Positions 16,133-24,868 of a stretch of 64,000 bases of DNA are shown here, one piece after another. The DNA comes from Pseudohoeflea suaedae. GTDB taxonomy: Bacteria > Pseudomonadota > Alphaproteobacteria > Rhizobiales > Rhizobiaceae. Position 1 is the stretch's first letter; the number at the start of each line of letters is the position of its first letter. The stretch is taken from contig NZ_SMSI01000001.1 in the NCBI RefSeq assembly GCF_004354915.1, positions 930,001 to 994,000 of the forward strand, in the 5' to 3' direction. The position numbers and the translations under genes were made by a program. The notes under the pieces are model-generated. The model saw only the letters and a program-made list of their open reading frames with translations. It ran no database searches and was not told the DNA's origin.

Positions 16133-17734
16133 CTATTCCGCGGCGAGTTTGCCGTTGCCGGCCTTCCGTGCATTTTTCATCCAATGGTCGAGTTCTGCAA
16201 TCTCTTCCATCGTGAGGCGCAGCCCCAGTTTCGATCTCCGCCACACCACATCCTCCGCGGTGGCGGCATGTTCCTTGTCCATCAGCCAGTTGACCTCGGT
16301 CTCGGTCAGTCCGGCCCCGAAGTCGCGTCCGAGATCGTCGGCCGAATGCCTGCCTTCGAGCATCTGTGCAGCGTCGGTTCCGTAAGCGCGGACGTACCGG
16401 CGCGCCTGGGCATGCGGCAGGTAGGGATGGGCAGCCTCGAGTTTCTCGACCAGTTCGTCGAAACCGTCGATCGGAAAGTTGCCGCCAGGCAGCGGCTTGC
16501 CGGCCGTCCAGTCGCCCGACTTTCCGGGAAAGACATGTGCCAGTTTCTCGAGCGCGCTTTCCGCAAGCCGCCGATAGGTGGTGATCTTGCCGCCGAAAAC
16601 GCTCAGGATCGCCGCGCCGCCATCTGTGTTCAGGGACAGCACATAGTCGCGAGTGGCTGCCGTTGCCGAGGAAGCGCCGTCATCATAGAGCGGCCTTACC
16701 CCGGAATAGGTCCAGACGATGTCGTCGCGCGTGACCGGCCTTGCGAAATAGCGCGAAGCGAAGTCGCACAGGTAATCCTGTTCCTCGGGCGTGCATACGG
16801 CCTCGGAAGGCTTGCCCTCATGCTCCTGGTCGGTGGTGCCGATCAGGGTGAAATCGTTCTCATAGGGGATGGCGAAGATGATCCGTCCGTCTTCACCCTG
16901 GAAGAAATAGCACTTGTCGTGATCGAAAAGCTTGCGCGTGACGATATGGCTGCCGCGCACGAGGCGCACGCCTTCGCGTGCCTTGATGTCCAGCTTGGAG
17001 CGGGCGACGGATTCGACCCACGGCCCGGCCGCGTTGACGATGGCCCTGGCCTCGACGCTGCGCGTCTCGCCGGTCTCGGAATCGCGCAGATGAACGGTCC
17101 AGTGGTCGGCGTGGCGTTCGGCGCCCGTGACCTGCGTGCGCGTCATGATGCGCGCGCCGAGCCGTTCGGCGTCGCGGGCATTGAGAACCACCAGCCGCGA
17201 ATCCTCGACCCAGCAGTCGGAATATTCGAAAGCCTTCTCGAAACGCGACTGCAGCGCACGTCCGGCACGATCGCTGCGCAGGTCGACTGTGCTCGTGCCC
17301 GGCAGGATCTTGTGCGTGCCGAGATGGTCGTAGAGAAACAGGCCGAGCCGGATGAGCCATGCCGGACGGCGGCCGCGCATCCACGGCATCACGGCCGAGA
17401 GCAGCCTGGAGGTCGGCGTCTCGCTCTCGAAGCGCATGTCGGCATGGTAGGGCAGTACGAAGCGCATCGGCCAACTGATGTGCGGCATGGCCTGGAGCAG
17501 CGTCTCGCGCTCGATCAGCGCCTCGCGCACCAGCCGGAACTCGAAATATTCGAGATAGCGCAAGCCGCCATGAAAGAGTTTTGTCGATGAGGAAGAGGTC
17601 GCCGACGCAAGGTCGTTCATCTCGGCCAGAGCGACGCTGTAGCCGCGTCCCGCCGCATCGCGCGCGATCCCGCATCCATTGACGCCGCCGCCAATGATCA
17701 ACAGGTCAAACATCCCCGAACTCGCGTCGCGCAT
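16133..17734 (-). CDS. glpD: Aerobic glycerol-3-phosphate dehydrogenase GlpD
   Basis: This FAD enzyme of the inner membrane face oxidises glycerol 3-phosphate to dihydroxyacetone phosphate and feeds electrons to quinone. The N-terminal FAD loop is IIGGGVNGCGIARDAAGRG, followed by SSSTKLFHGGLRYLE. Later come VNAAGPWVE, TDQEHEG, SVFGGKITTYRRLAE and the C-terminal helical domain. The start is uncertain between ATG 17734 (GGAGG 14 nt upstream) and ATG 17713, just before FDLLIIGGG. It is the first gene of the operon and divergent from glpR. Confidence 0.95.
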   Translation of the reverse strand: MRDASSGMFDLLIIGGGVNGCGIARDAAGRGYSVALAEMNDLASATSSSSTKLFHGGLRYLEYFEFRLVREALIERETLLQAMPHISWPMRFVLPYHADMRFESETPTSRLLSAVMPWMRGRRPAWLIRLGLFLYDHLGTHKILPGTSTVDLRSDRAGRALQSRFEKAFEYSDCWVEDSRLVVLNARDAERLGARIMTRTQVTGAERHADHWTVHLRDSETGETRSVEARAIVNAAGPWVESVARSKLDIKAREGVRLVRGSHIVTRKLFDHDKCYFFQGEDGRIIFAIPYENDFTLIGTTDQEHEGKPSEAVCTPEEQDYLCDFASRYFARPVTRDDIVWTYSGVRPLYDDGASSATAATRDYVLSLNTDGGAAILSVFGGKITTYRRLAESALEKLAHVFPGKSGDWTAGKPLPGGNFPIDGFDELVEKLEAAHPYLPHAQARRYVRAYGTDAAQMLEGRHSADDLGRDFGAGLTETEVNWLMDKEHAATAEDVVWRRSKLGLRLTMEEIAELDHWMKNARKAGNGKLAAE

Positions 17735-17775
17735 GATCAGTACGACTTCCTCCCGCATGAATTTCAAGCACGGAA

Positions 17776-17965
17776 CGAAAATCGAAACAACCTGGAAATT
17801 TTCCTTTTTTTTCGCTTTTGGAAGTTGAGAGTTCTCTCCTTTTCCTCCTCATGGGCCGTAACCAGATGATTTATCTTAATTATTTGATTGGGATTGGGTG
17901 TTTTGGCGTGTGGATAAGCATCCGGATGTTCGGAAAATTCCCCGCAAATGTTCGTTTCGCTTTCG
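17776..17965. promoter_or_regulatory. glpD-glpR divergent control region with three GlpR-like sites
   Basis: Three copies of TTTCG-N-TTT-y-G occur: 17776-17787 (minus strand, TTTCGATTTTCG), 17810-17820 (plus, TTTCGCTTTTG) and 17955-17965 (plus, TTTCGCTTTCG). Two flank the glpD start and one lies close to glpR, as expected for an autoregulated DeoR-type repressor. That GlpR binds them is inference. The rest of this 280-bp gap is AT-rich and shows no gene. Confidence 0.4.
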
Positions 17966-18014
17966 CCTGAGCCGTCCATGGGTTAGTTTCGGCCCGTTCC
18001 GGGAGGGGATGTAA

Positions 18015-18788
18015 GTGCGAAAGAACAATCTCGGCCTGCGCAAGAACGAAATCCTGTCGCTCATGCGGTTGGAGGGGAAGGCGACGGTGGAATCGCTGGC
18101 CGATCACTTCGGAGTGACGGTCCAGACGATACGGCGCGATCTCGGCGAGCTGGAAATCGACGGCAAGGTCTCGCGTGTCCATGGCGGGGCGGTCATCCGC
18201 TCCGGCGTCACGAACATCGAGTACGAAGAACGCCGAAACCTCTTCTCCGAGGCCAAGGAGGCAATCGCGCGACGGGTGGCCGAAGATGTGCCCGATGACG
18301 TCTCGCTCTTCATCAATATCGGGACGACGACCGAGGCCGTGGCGCGTGAACTCCTTGACCATACCAATCTCACGGTCGTGACCAACAACATGAACGTCGC
18401 CAACATTCTGGCGGCCAACCAGAATTGCGAGATCATCGTCTCGGGCGGAACCCTCCGACGCAGCGATGGCGGTCTGGTGGGAGATCTCACCACCCAGATG
18501 ATCGAACAGTTCAAGGTCGATATCGCGATCATCGGCGCTTCGGCGCTTGATGAGGAGGGCGACCTTCTCGACTTCGACCTGCGGGAGGTGAGGGTGTCGA
18601 AATCGATCATCCGGCATGCCCGCAAGGTCTTCCTGGTGACCGATCATTCCAAGTTCGAGCGCTCCGCTCCCGTTCGCATTGCATCGATCCGGGAGCTTGA
18701 TGCGGTCTACACCGACAGGCCGTTCTCGAAGGAATTGACGTCGCGCTGTCGTGAATGGGGCACCGAGGTGTTCGTCGCCGGGGGCTGA
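18015..18788 (+). CDS. glpR: DeoR-family glycerol regulon repressor GlpR
   Basis: This 257-residue protein has an N-terminal DeoR helix-turn-helix (RKNEILSLM, then VESLADHFGVTVQTIRRDL) and the family signature VSRVHGGAV. A C-terminal sugar-phosphate sensor domain follows (GTTTEAVARELL, NNMNVANIL, IIVSGGTLRR). The start is GTG 18015, preceded by GGAGGGG; an ATG just upstream runs straight into a stop. It is divergent from glpD. By family knowledge the inducer is glycerol 3-phosphate. Confidence 0.93.
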   Translation: MRKNNLGLRKNEILSLMRLEGKATVESLADHFGVTVQTIRRDLGELEIDGKVSRVHGGAVIRSGVTNIEYEERRNLFSEAKEAIARRVAEDVPDDVSLFINIGTTTEAVARELLDHTNLTVVTNNMNVANILAANQNCEIIVSGGTLRRSDGGLVGDLTTQMIEQFKVDIAIIGASALDEEGDLLDFDLREVRVSKSIIRHARKVFLVTDHSKFERSAPVRIASIRELDAVYTDRPFSKELTSRCREWGTEVFVAGG

Positions 18789-18845
18789 CTGCTCACATCG
18801 TCCTCTGCCACCGGTTGAACAGGATCCAGATCGTTCCGCCGACCA

Positions 18846-19376
18846 TCAGGCGCGGCTGTTGAGGGACGCAATGATCCTGTCGACGATGACCTCGGGCTTC
18901 GGCCCGATATCCACCCGGAGTGAATTTTCGTCGTCCCCGGGGACTTCCAGGCTTTCAAGCTGGCTTTCGAGAAGGCTGGGCGGCATGAAGTGGCCGGTTC
19001 GGCTGTTCATGCGTTCGGACAGCAGTTTCCGGCTTCCATGCAGGTAGACGAACAGGATGTCGCTTCCCGAAGAGCCGCGCAAGAGATCACGATATTTCCG
19101 CTTGAGCGAAGAGCAGGTGAGAACGACGGGGCCGTCGCTCCTGCGCATCAGCGCACCCAGTTCCTCGAGCCAGGGTGCCCGGTCGCTGTCGTCGAGCGGA
19201 ATACCTGCCGACATCTTCTCGATGTTTGCCTGCGGATGATGGGCGTCGCCTTCGACGAGAGGATAGCCCAGGCGCTCGGCCAGGAGCTCCGCGATGGTCG
19301 ATTTGCCGGCACCTGCCACTCCCATCACGATGAAATGGTCGGCATGATGCCCGCCGGTCTGCTGCGCCTGTGTCAT
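18846..19376 (-). CDS. gntK: Gluconate kinase GntK
   Basis: This 176-residue shikimate-kinase-fold enzyme phosphorylates D-gluconate to 6-phosphogluconate. The P-loop is GVAGAGKST (usually GVSGSGKS), followed by EGDAHHPQANIEKMSAGIPL, DSDRAPWLEEL, TCSSLKRKYRDLLR and GHFMPPSLLESQLESLE, all diagnostic for GntK. It converges on glpR with 57 bp between and has no visible gluconate transporter partner. It lies 31 bp after the hydrolase gene on the same strand. Confidence 0.93.
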   Translation of the reverse strand: MTQAQQTGGHHADHFIVMGVAGAGKSTIAELLAERLGYPLVEGDAHHPQANIEKMSAGIPLDDSDRAPWLEELGALMRRSDGPVVLTCSSLKRKYRDLLRGSSGSDILFVYLHGSRKLLSERMNSRTGHFMPPSLLESQLESLEVPGDDENSLRVDIGPKPEVIVDRIIASLNSRA

Positions 19377-19407
19377 GAAAGATCCTGCTGCTCGCTCTCG
19401 GCCGCTT

Positions 19408-20232
19408 CTAAAGGCCGAGCCATTTTTGCGTCAAAGCGGAATGCCGGTCCGCAAGGCTGTCGACGACGCTGAAATGGTGCTTTCCGGGTTCGTGGACGAT
19501 CTCCGTATCCATCCCCATTCCTGTCCAGATATTGGCGAGCAGGTCGTTCTGACGAATGAATTCGGGCAGTTCCGCGCCGCCCGCCCAGCAGGTGACCTTG
19601 CGGTCTTCGAGCGGTGTCAGCAATGCCGGGCTTTCCGCCGCCGCTTCTTCTCGCGTCAGCTTGAAATCGGCATTCATCTCGGTCCTGATCAGCGGACGCA
19701 GATCGTGAACGCCGGAGATCGAGAGCACCGGGCCGATCCGCGCGAGCGTTGCCGATGAAAGCGTCGTATCCGTGCAGATCATGCGGGTAACGAGGTGGCC
19801 GCCGGCGGAGTGGCCGGACAACCGGATCGGGCCGTCCACCAGTCCCGCCGCGCATTCTATGGCTGCGGTGATCTCTCGGGTGATGCCGGAAATCGTGGTC
19901 TGGGGGCAGAGCGTGTAGGAGGGCATCGCCACCGCGAAGCCGTTGGCCAGGGCGCCTTCAGCCAGGTGGGACCAGAGCGATTTGTCGAAGCTGCGCCAGT
20001 AGCCTCCGTGAATGAAGATCGCCAGGCCTTGCGGCTCGTCTTCGGGCAGGAAGAGATCGAGCTTGTTGCGCTCGCCGTCACCATAGGTCACGTCGGCCTT
20101 CATGCGTCCTTCTTTTGCGAGCCTTGCCCGCCAGGCAGCCGCTGCCGCGGTCCATTTCTCGATGAACGACGGCCAGTCGGGGGAGTGGTCGCGGTTGGAA
20201 TAGGCAAGATCCCAATCGGTGATGGCGGGCAT
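19408..20232 (-). CDS. Alpha/beta hydrolase, kynurenine-formamidase-like
   Basis: This 274-residue hydrolase has the oxyanion motif HGGYW (about residue 75) seen in kynurenine formamidases and related esterases, the nucleophile elbow GHSAGGH and the C-terminal catalytic His in PGKHHFSV. The N-terminal stretch ITDWDLAYSNRDHSPDW is typical of BNA7-like formamidases. No other tryptophan-degradation gene is nearby, so the true substrate may be another formamide or ester. It is divergent from the branched-chain amino-acid-type ABC operon across a 159-bp gap. Confidence 0.8.
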   Translation of the reverse strand: MPAITDWDLAYSNRDHSPDWPSFIEKWTAAAAAWRARLAKEGRMKADVTYGDGERNKLDLFLPEDEPQGLAIFIHGGYWRSFDKSLWSHLAEGALANGFAVAMPSYTLCPQTTISGITREITAAIECAAGLVDGPIRLSGHSAGGHLVTRMICTDTTLSSATLARIGPVLSISGVHDLRPLIRTEMNADFKLTREEAAAESPALLTPLEDRKVTCWAGGAELPEFIRQNDLLANIWTGMGMDTEIVHEPGKHHFSVVDSLADRHSALTQKWLGL

Positions 20233-20391
20233 GTCGTGTCTCCCTCGGAAATGCTCTCCGGCCTTCTTTGAGCCTTTGCGCAGGCGGATTCAACCCTGCC
20301 TCCCTGCCGCGAGTCCTTGACGATCCTTCCGATCAGGGTTTTATGGATGGAAACCCGAACAGGGGCAAAACAAGAGGAGGGGGAGAACTCC

Positions 20392-21534
20392 ATGAATATG
20401 GCAATCAAGGGCCTCGCGACCGTGGCCATGACGGCGCTGATGGCGACGGCAAGTTATGCCGAGCCGACGAAGATCGGCATCATCACCACATTGTCAGGCG
20501 GTGGTGCGAGCCTCGGCGTGGATGCCCGCGATGGCTTGCTGCTGGCGCTCAAGAAAGGCGGCAACGAAGAGATCGAAACCGTGGTCGAGGACGACCAGCA
20601 GAAGCCCGATGTCGCCGTGCAGATCGCCGACAAGATGATCCAGTCCGACAAGGTCGATATCCTGACCGGCATCATCTGGTCGAACCTGGCGATGGCCGTT
20701 GTGCCGTCCGCCACGGGTCAGGGCAAGTTCTATCTCTCGGTCAATGCCGCGCCCTCGCAACTTGCCGGCCAGGGCTGCAACAAGGATTATTTCTCGGTCT
20801 CCTACCAGAACGACAACCTGCACGAGGCTGCCGGACAGTACGCAACCGACGCGGGATACGCGAAGACCTTCATCCTCGCGCCCAACTACCCGGCCGGCAA
20901 GGATTCGCTTTCGGGCTTCAAGCGCTATTACACGGGAGAACTCGCCGGCGAGATCTACACCCAGCTCGGCCAGACCGATTACGCCGCCGAGATCGCCCAG
21001 ATCAAGGCATCCGGCGCCGACAGCGTGTTCTTCTTCCTGCCCGGCGGCATGGGCATCGCCTTCATGAAGCAATATGCCCAGTCCGGTGCCGAGCAACCGC
21101 TCATCGGTCCGGCCTTCTCGTTCGACCAGAACATCCTGCAGGCCGTCGGCGATGCCGCGCTTGGCGTGAAGAATACCGCCAACTGGTCCAAGGATCTCGA
21201 CAACGAAGCCAACAAGGCGTTCGTCGAAGCCTATCAGGCCGAATATGACCGGCTTCCGTCCATCTATGCGGCTTACGGCTATGACACCGGCAACCTGATC
21301 CTCGCGGCACTCAAGAAGGCTCCGGTCTCCGATGCCGACGGTTTCCGCGCCGCTCTCGAGGCTGCCGAGTTCGATTCCGTTCGCGGCAAGTTCTCCTTCG
21401 GCCCGAACCACCACCCGGTCCAGGACATCTATGTCCGCGAGGTGGTCAAGGAAGGCGATATCTACACCAACAAGATCGTCGCCACCGCTATGACGGACCG
21501 TGACGACGCCTATGCCAAGGACTGCAAGATGTGA
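20392..21534 (+). CDS. Branched-chain amino-acid-type ABC substrate-binding protein
   Basis: This 380-residue periplasmic protein has a signal peptide (cleavage after ATASYA) and starts at ATG 20392 behind a GAGGAGGGGGA ribosome site. The type-1 periplasmic fold (LivJ/AmiC-like) begins EPTKIGIITTLSGGGASLGV, with ISVN-like YLSVNAAPSQLAGQGC and YDTGNLILAALK. It heads a SBP-lysE-permease-permease-ATPase-ATPase operon. Members bind amino acids, amides or aromatic acids; the ligand cannot be read from sequence. Confidence 0.9.
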   Translation: MNMAIKGLATVAMTALMATASYAEPTKIGIITTLSGGGASLGVDARDGLLLALKKGGNEEIETVVEDDQQKPDVAVQIADKMIQSDKVDILTGIIWSNLAMAVVPSATGQGKFYLSVNAAPSQLAGQGCNKDYFSVSYQNDNLHEAAGQYATDAGYAKTFILAPNYPAGKDSLSGFKRYYTGELAGEIYTQLGQTDYAAEIAQIKASGADSVFFFLPGGMGIAFMKQYAQSGAEQPLIGPAFSFDQNILQAVGDAALGVKNTANWSKDLDNEANKAFVEAYQAEYDRLPSIYAAYGYDTGNLILAALKKAPVSDADGFRAALEAAEFDSVRGKFSFGPNHHPVQDIYVREVVKEGDIYTNKIVATAMTDRDDAYAKDCKM

Positions 21535-21555
21535 GCACCCGAAAGGGTGAATTCC

Positions 21556-21583
21556 GGCGGCGCGGCTGAACCCTCGCGCCGCC
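21556..21583 (+). repeat. Hairpin after the substrate-binding protein gene
   Basis: GGCGGCGCG (21556-21564) pairs with CGCGCCGCC (21575-21583), with no U-tract, between the binding-protein gene and the next gene. It probably protects the upstream mRNA. Confidence 0.6.
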
Positions 21584-21597
21584 GTCGGGAAAAGACC

Positions 21598-22212
21598 ATG
21601 GATGTCCTCATCAGCCTGCCGGTGATCCTTGTCACCGCGCTCATCGCCCAGGCCTCGCCGGGCCCGGCCACCCTGGCGATCGCCTCGACCTCCATGACCC
21701 GGGGGCTTGGGCCCGGTCTGCGCATGGCGGCCGGTGTTCTCACGGGCTCGCTCATCTGGTCGGTCCTGACCGCCGCCGGTCTGGCAACGCTCGCCAGTCA
21801 GCATGCCTGGGCGCTGGAGATCGTTCGCTATGCGGGCTCGGCCTATCTCTTCTGGCTCGCTTACAAATCGGCGCGCGCCGCGCTGAAAGGCGGGATCGGC
21901 GAAGGGCAGGTGTCGCAGTCGCGGCCCTATTTGCGCGGTCTGTTCATCCATTCGACCAACCCCAAGGCCATCCTGTTCTTCGCCGCGCTCTATTCGGTCA
22001 TCCTCAAGCCGGGACAACCCGCTCTCAGTCTTGCCATCGTGGTCGCGGCGCTCTTCGTCCAGAGCGCGCTCATCAATTTCGGCTATGCGTTCCTGTTCTC
22101 GCGCTCGGGTCCGATGGCTGCCTATCGGCGCATGTCGCGATGGATCAACGGCCTTTCCGCCGCGCTCTTCGCGGGCTTCGCCTCCAAGCTTCTGACCGCC
22201 CGGCTGTCATGA
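21598..22212 (+). CDS. LysE/RhtB family amino-acid exporter
   Basis: This 204-residue membrane protein has six predicted helices. The family signature ASPGPATLAIASTSMTRGLGPGLRMAAG (shown here only as ASPGPATLAIA and RGLGPGLRMAAG) lies after helix 1, and FIHSTNPKAILFFAALY follows helix 3. Members export amino acids or homoserine lactones. The start is ATG 21598. Its stop overlaps the next permease start by 4 bp, so it is translated within the importer operon, which is unusual. Confidence 0.9.
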   Translation: MDVLISLPVILVTALIAQASPGPATLAIASTSMTRGLGPGLRMAAGVLTGSLIWSVLTAAGLATLASQHAWALEIVRYAGSAYLFWLAYKSARAALKGGIGEGQVSQSRPYLRGLFIHSTNPKAILFFAALYSVILKPGQPALSLAIVVAALFVQSALINFGYAFLFSRSGPMAAYRRMSRWINGLSAALFAGFASKLLTARLS

Positions 22213-23129
22213 GTGCAGCGCTTTTCTTCGAGCAGCTCCTCAACGGGCTGCAATTCGGCGTCATGCTGTTCCTCATGGCTGCGGGACTGACGCTTGTCTT
22301 CGGCGTCATGGGGCTGATCAACCTGGCTCACGGCTCGCTCTACATGGTGGGCGCCTTTGCCTGTGCGAGTGTCGTGGCGGCCACGGGATCTTTCACTTTA
22401 GGGCTGCTGGCAAGCTTCGTTGCTGCCGCCTTCGCCGGCGTGATCGTCGAAGGTCTGGTGCTGCGCCGGCTCTATCGCCGCGACCATCTCGACCAGGTGA
22501 TCGTAACCTTCGCGCTGATCCTCGTCTTTACCGAAGGCACCCGCTGGCTTTTCGGCTCCTATCCGCTCTATCTCGACATCCCGCCTGCCCTGCAGGGGAC
22601 CGTGCATCTGCCGGGCGGCATCGACTACCCGCTGTTCCGGCTGATGATCATTCTCGTGGGTCTGCTCGTCGCGGCGCTTCTGTTTCTTGCCGTCAACCGC
22701 ACAAGGCTCGGCATACGCATCCGCGCCGGTGAGGCCGACCGCGAGATGATCGCAGCCCTCGGCGTCGATATCTCCAGGCTCTACATGATCGTCTTCGCAC
22801 TGGGCGCAGCGCTTGCGGGGTTTGCGGGCGCTCTGGTGGGCTCGGTGCAGTCAGTCCAGGTCGGCATGGGCGAGCCGGTGCTGATCCTGGGCTTCGTGGT
22901 CATCGTCATCGGCGGTATCGGTTCGATCGGCGGCGCGCTGGTTGCGGCAATCCTCGTCGGCATCACCGATACGATGGGCCGGGTTTTCCTGCCCATGGTT
23001 TTCGCCGGCTTCACCGACCCGGCGAGCGCAAACGCCACCGGCTCGGCGCTGGCCTCGATGCTGATATACATCCTGATGGCGCTGGTCCTCGTCTTCCGTC
23101 CCTCGGGGCTTTTCGGAGAGAAGGCGTGA
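22209..23129 (+). CDS. ABC permease, LivH family
   Basis: This 306-residue inner-membrane permease has about eight helices. LivH hallmarks are present: FGVMLFLMAAGLTLVFGVMG, LINLAHGSLYMVGAF at the start and FVVIVIGGIGSIGGALVAA near the end. ATG 22209 overlaps the upstream stop (ATGA). It partners with the LivM-type permease directly downstream. Confidence 0.93.
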   Translation: MSAALFFEQLLNGLQFGVMLFLMAAGLTLVFGVMGLINLAHGSLYMVGAFACASVVAATGSFTLGLLASFVAAAFAGVIVEGLVLRRLYRRDHLDQVIVTFALILVFTEGTRWLFGSYPLYLDIPPALQGTVHLPGGIDYPLFRLMIILVGLLVAALLFLAVNRTRLGIRIRAGEADREMIAALGVDISRLYMIVFALGAALAGFAGALVGSVQSVQVGMGEPVLILGFVVIVIGGIGSIGGALVAAILVGITDTMGRVFLPMVFAGFTDPASANATGSALASMLIYILMALVLVFRPSGLFGEKA

Positions 23130-23130
23130 G

Positions 23131-24126
23131 ATGCGCAGCGACATGATCTTTACCCTGGCTGCGATGGCAGCCCTTCTGGCCGCCGGTCTCTACGGATATC
23201 TCGGCGACGAGCCCTTCTTTCTGACGCTTGCGGCAAAGGCGGCGATTTTCGCGCTTGCCGGGGCGGGTCTCAACATCGCGCTCGGCTATGGCGGATTGGT
23301 TTCGCTCGGCCATGCCGCATTCTTCGGGATCGGCGGCTACGCGGCGGGCATCCTCGCCTCGCATGCACGCAATTACGAGCCGCTGATGTCATGGCCGGTC
23401 GAGCTGGCCGGCACCACTTCCGCGCCTTTGATCTGGATCGTCGCCATGCTGGCTGCCGGTCTTTTCAGCCTGCCGATGGGCCTTCTGTCGCTGCGCACCG
23501 GCGGCGTCTATTTCATCATGATCACGCTCGCCTTCGCGCAGATGCTGTATTACTTCGCCGTCTCCTGGCCGGCCTATGGCGGAGAAGACGGGCTTTCCTT
23601 CTATGTCCGCAACGAGCTTGGCGGTCTGTCCACCATGGACCCGTGGAGCTGGTTTCTCATCTGCTACGCGATCCTGGCCGTGGCACTGGTCTTCATCGCC
23701 GTCCTGACGCGCTCGCGTTTCGGCCTTGCCCTGACCATGGCGCGCGAAAATCCGTTGCGGCTCGGCAATATCGGCGTGGCGCCGAGGCGGGTATTGCTGA
23801 CGGCATTCGTCATTTCGGCGATCGTCACCGGCCTTGCGGGTGCGCTCTATGCCGACCTCAACCGCTTCGTCAGCCCGTCCATGCTGTCCTGGCACATGTC
23901 CGGCGAAATCATGGTCTTCGTCATTTTGGGCGGCGTAGGACGTCTGGGCGGCCCGGTCGCGGGTGCATGCGTCTTCATATTGCTCGAACAGGTGCTCGGC
24001 GGCTTCACCGAATACTGGCAGTTCTTGCTCGGAGTCGCATTGATCGTGATCGTCCTCATGGGCTCTGGTGGCCTGGCCGGTCTGTTCGAACGGACTGGCG
24101 TAAGGAAGGCGGCCGCCCATGGTTGA
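23131..24126 (+). CDS. ABC permease, LivM family
   Basis: This 331-residue permease has about nine helices. LivM hallmarks are ALAGAGLNIALGYGGLVSLG followed by HAAFFGIGGYAAG, and VFVILGGVGRLGGPVAGA near the C terminus. It starts one base after the previous stop and overlaps the next ATPase gene by 8 bp. Confidence 0.93.
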   Translation: MRSDMIFTLAAMAALLAAGLYGYLGDEPFFLTLAAKAAIFALAGAGLNIALGYGGLVSLGHAAFFGIGGYAAGILASHARNYEPLMSWPVELAGTTSAPLIWIVAMLAAGLFSLPMGLLSLRTGGVYFIMITLAFAQMLYYFAVSWPAYGGEDGLSFYVRNELGGLSTMDPWSWFLICYAILAVALVFIAVLTRSRFGLALTMARENPLRLGNIGVAPRRVLLTAFVISAIVTGLAGALYADLNRFVSPSMLSWHMSGEIMVFVILGGVGRLGGPVAGACVFILLEQVLGGFTEYWQFLLGVALIVIVLMGSGGLAGLFERTGVRKAAAHG

Positions 24127-24868
24127 GCCGCTTCTGACGACCAGGGGTTTGTCGCGCGGCTTCGGTGCGCTGAAGGCCTGCGACGGGGTCGATATCGATA
24201 TTCGGGCCGGCGAGATTCATGCGCTGATCGGTCCCAACGGGGCCGGCAAATCCACCTTCGTCAAGCTGGTCTCCGGAGAGATCGCGCCCGATTCAGGCTC
24301 CATTCATCTGCTCGGCAAGCCCGTCGGGACATTGCCCATGACCGCGCGCGCCGGCATGGGCATGGCGCGATCCTTTCAGGTCTCCGCGCTTGCTCCCTCG
24401 ATGACCGGCCTCGAACACGTCGTGCTTGCGCTCCTGCAGCACAGGGGCGGCGTGTTCCATTTCTTCCGTCCCATCGCGCGTGACACCGGTCTCAAGGCCC
24501 GGGCGGAGGAAATCCTTGCCAGGGTCGGCATGCTCGATCGCGCCACCATTCCGGTGGCTGGCCTGTCGCACGGTGAGCGACGTCAGCTCGAAATCGCGAT
24601 CGCCCTGGCGTTGGAGCCGCGCGTGCTGCTGCTTGACGAACCGATGGCAGGCATGGGCGCCGAAGGCTCGGCACGGCTTGCCGCCCTGCTGAACGAATTG
24701 CGCGGCGATATGGGCATTCTGCTGATCGAGCATGACATGGAGACGGTCTTCGCGCTCGCCGACCGCATTTCGGTGATGGTCGGCGGCCAGATCGTGGCGA
24801 CAGGCAATGCCGGCGAGATCCGGTCCAATGCAACCGTCCAGAGCGCTTATCTGGGAGACGCCCCGTGA
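24119..24868 (+). CDS. ABC ATPase, LivG family
   Basis: This 249-residue ATPase has Walker A GPNGAGKST, a LivG-type Q-loop region (MARSFQVSALAPSMTGLEHV), signature LSHGERRQLEIAIAL and Walker B VLLLDEPMAGMG. The switch His is in LLIEHDMETVF. It powers the LivHM-type permease pair together with the next gene. Confidence 0.94.
   Translation: MVEPLLTTRGLSRGFGALKACDGVDIDIRAGEIHALIGPNGAGKSTFVKLVSGEIAPDSGSIHLLGKPVGTLPMTARAGMGMARSFQVSALAPSMTGLEHVVLALLQHRGGVFHFFRPIARDTGLKARAEEILARVGMLDRATIPVAGLSHGERRQLEIAIALALEPRVLLLDEPMAGMGAEGSARLAALLNELRGDMGILLIEHDMETVFALADRISVMVGGQIVATGNAGEIRSNATVQSAYLGDAP

Noticed and set aside
18789-18845. Short minus-strand frame resembling the tail of a membrane protein
   Set aside because: Only about 17 codons, with no ribosome site or recognisable domain; too short to call a gene remnant.
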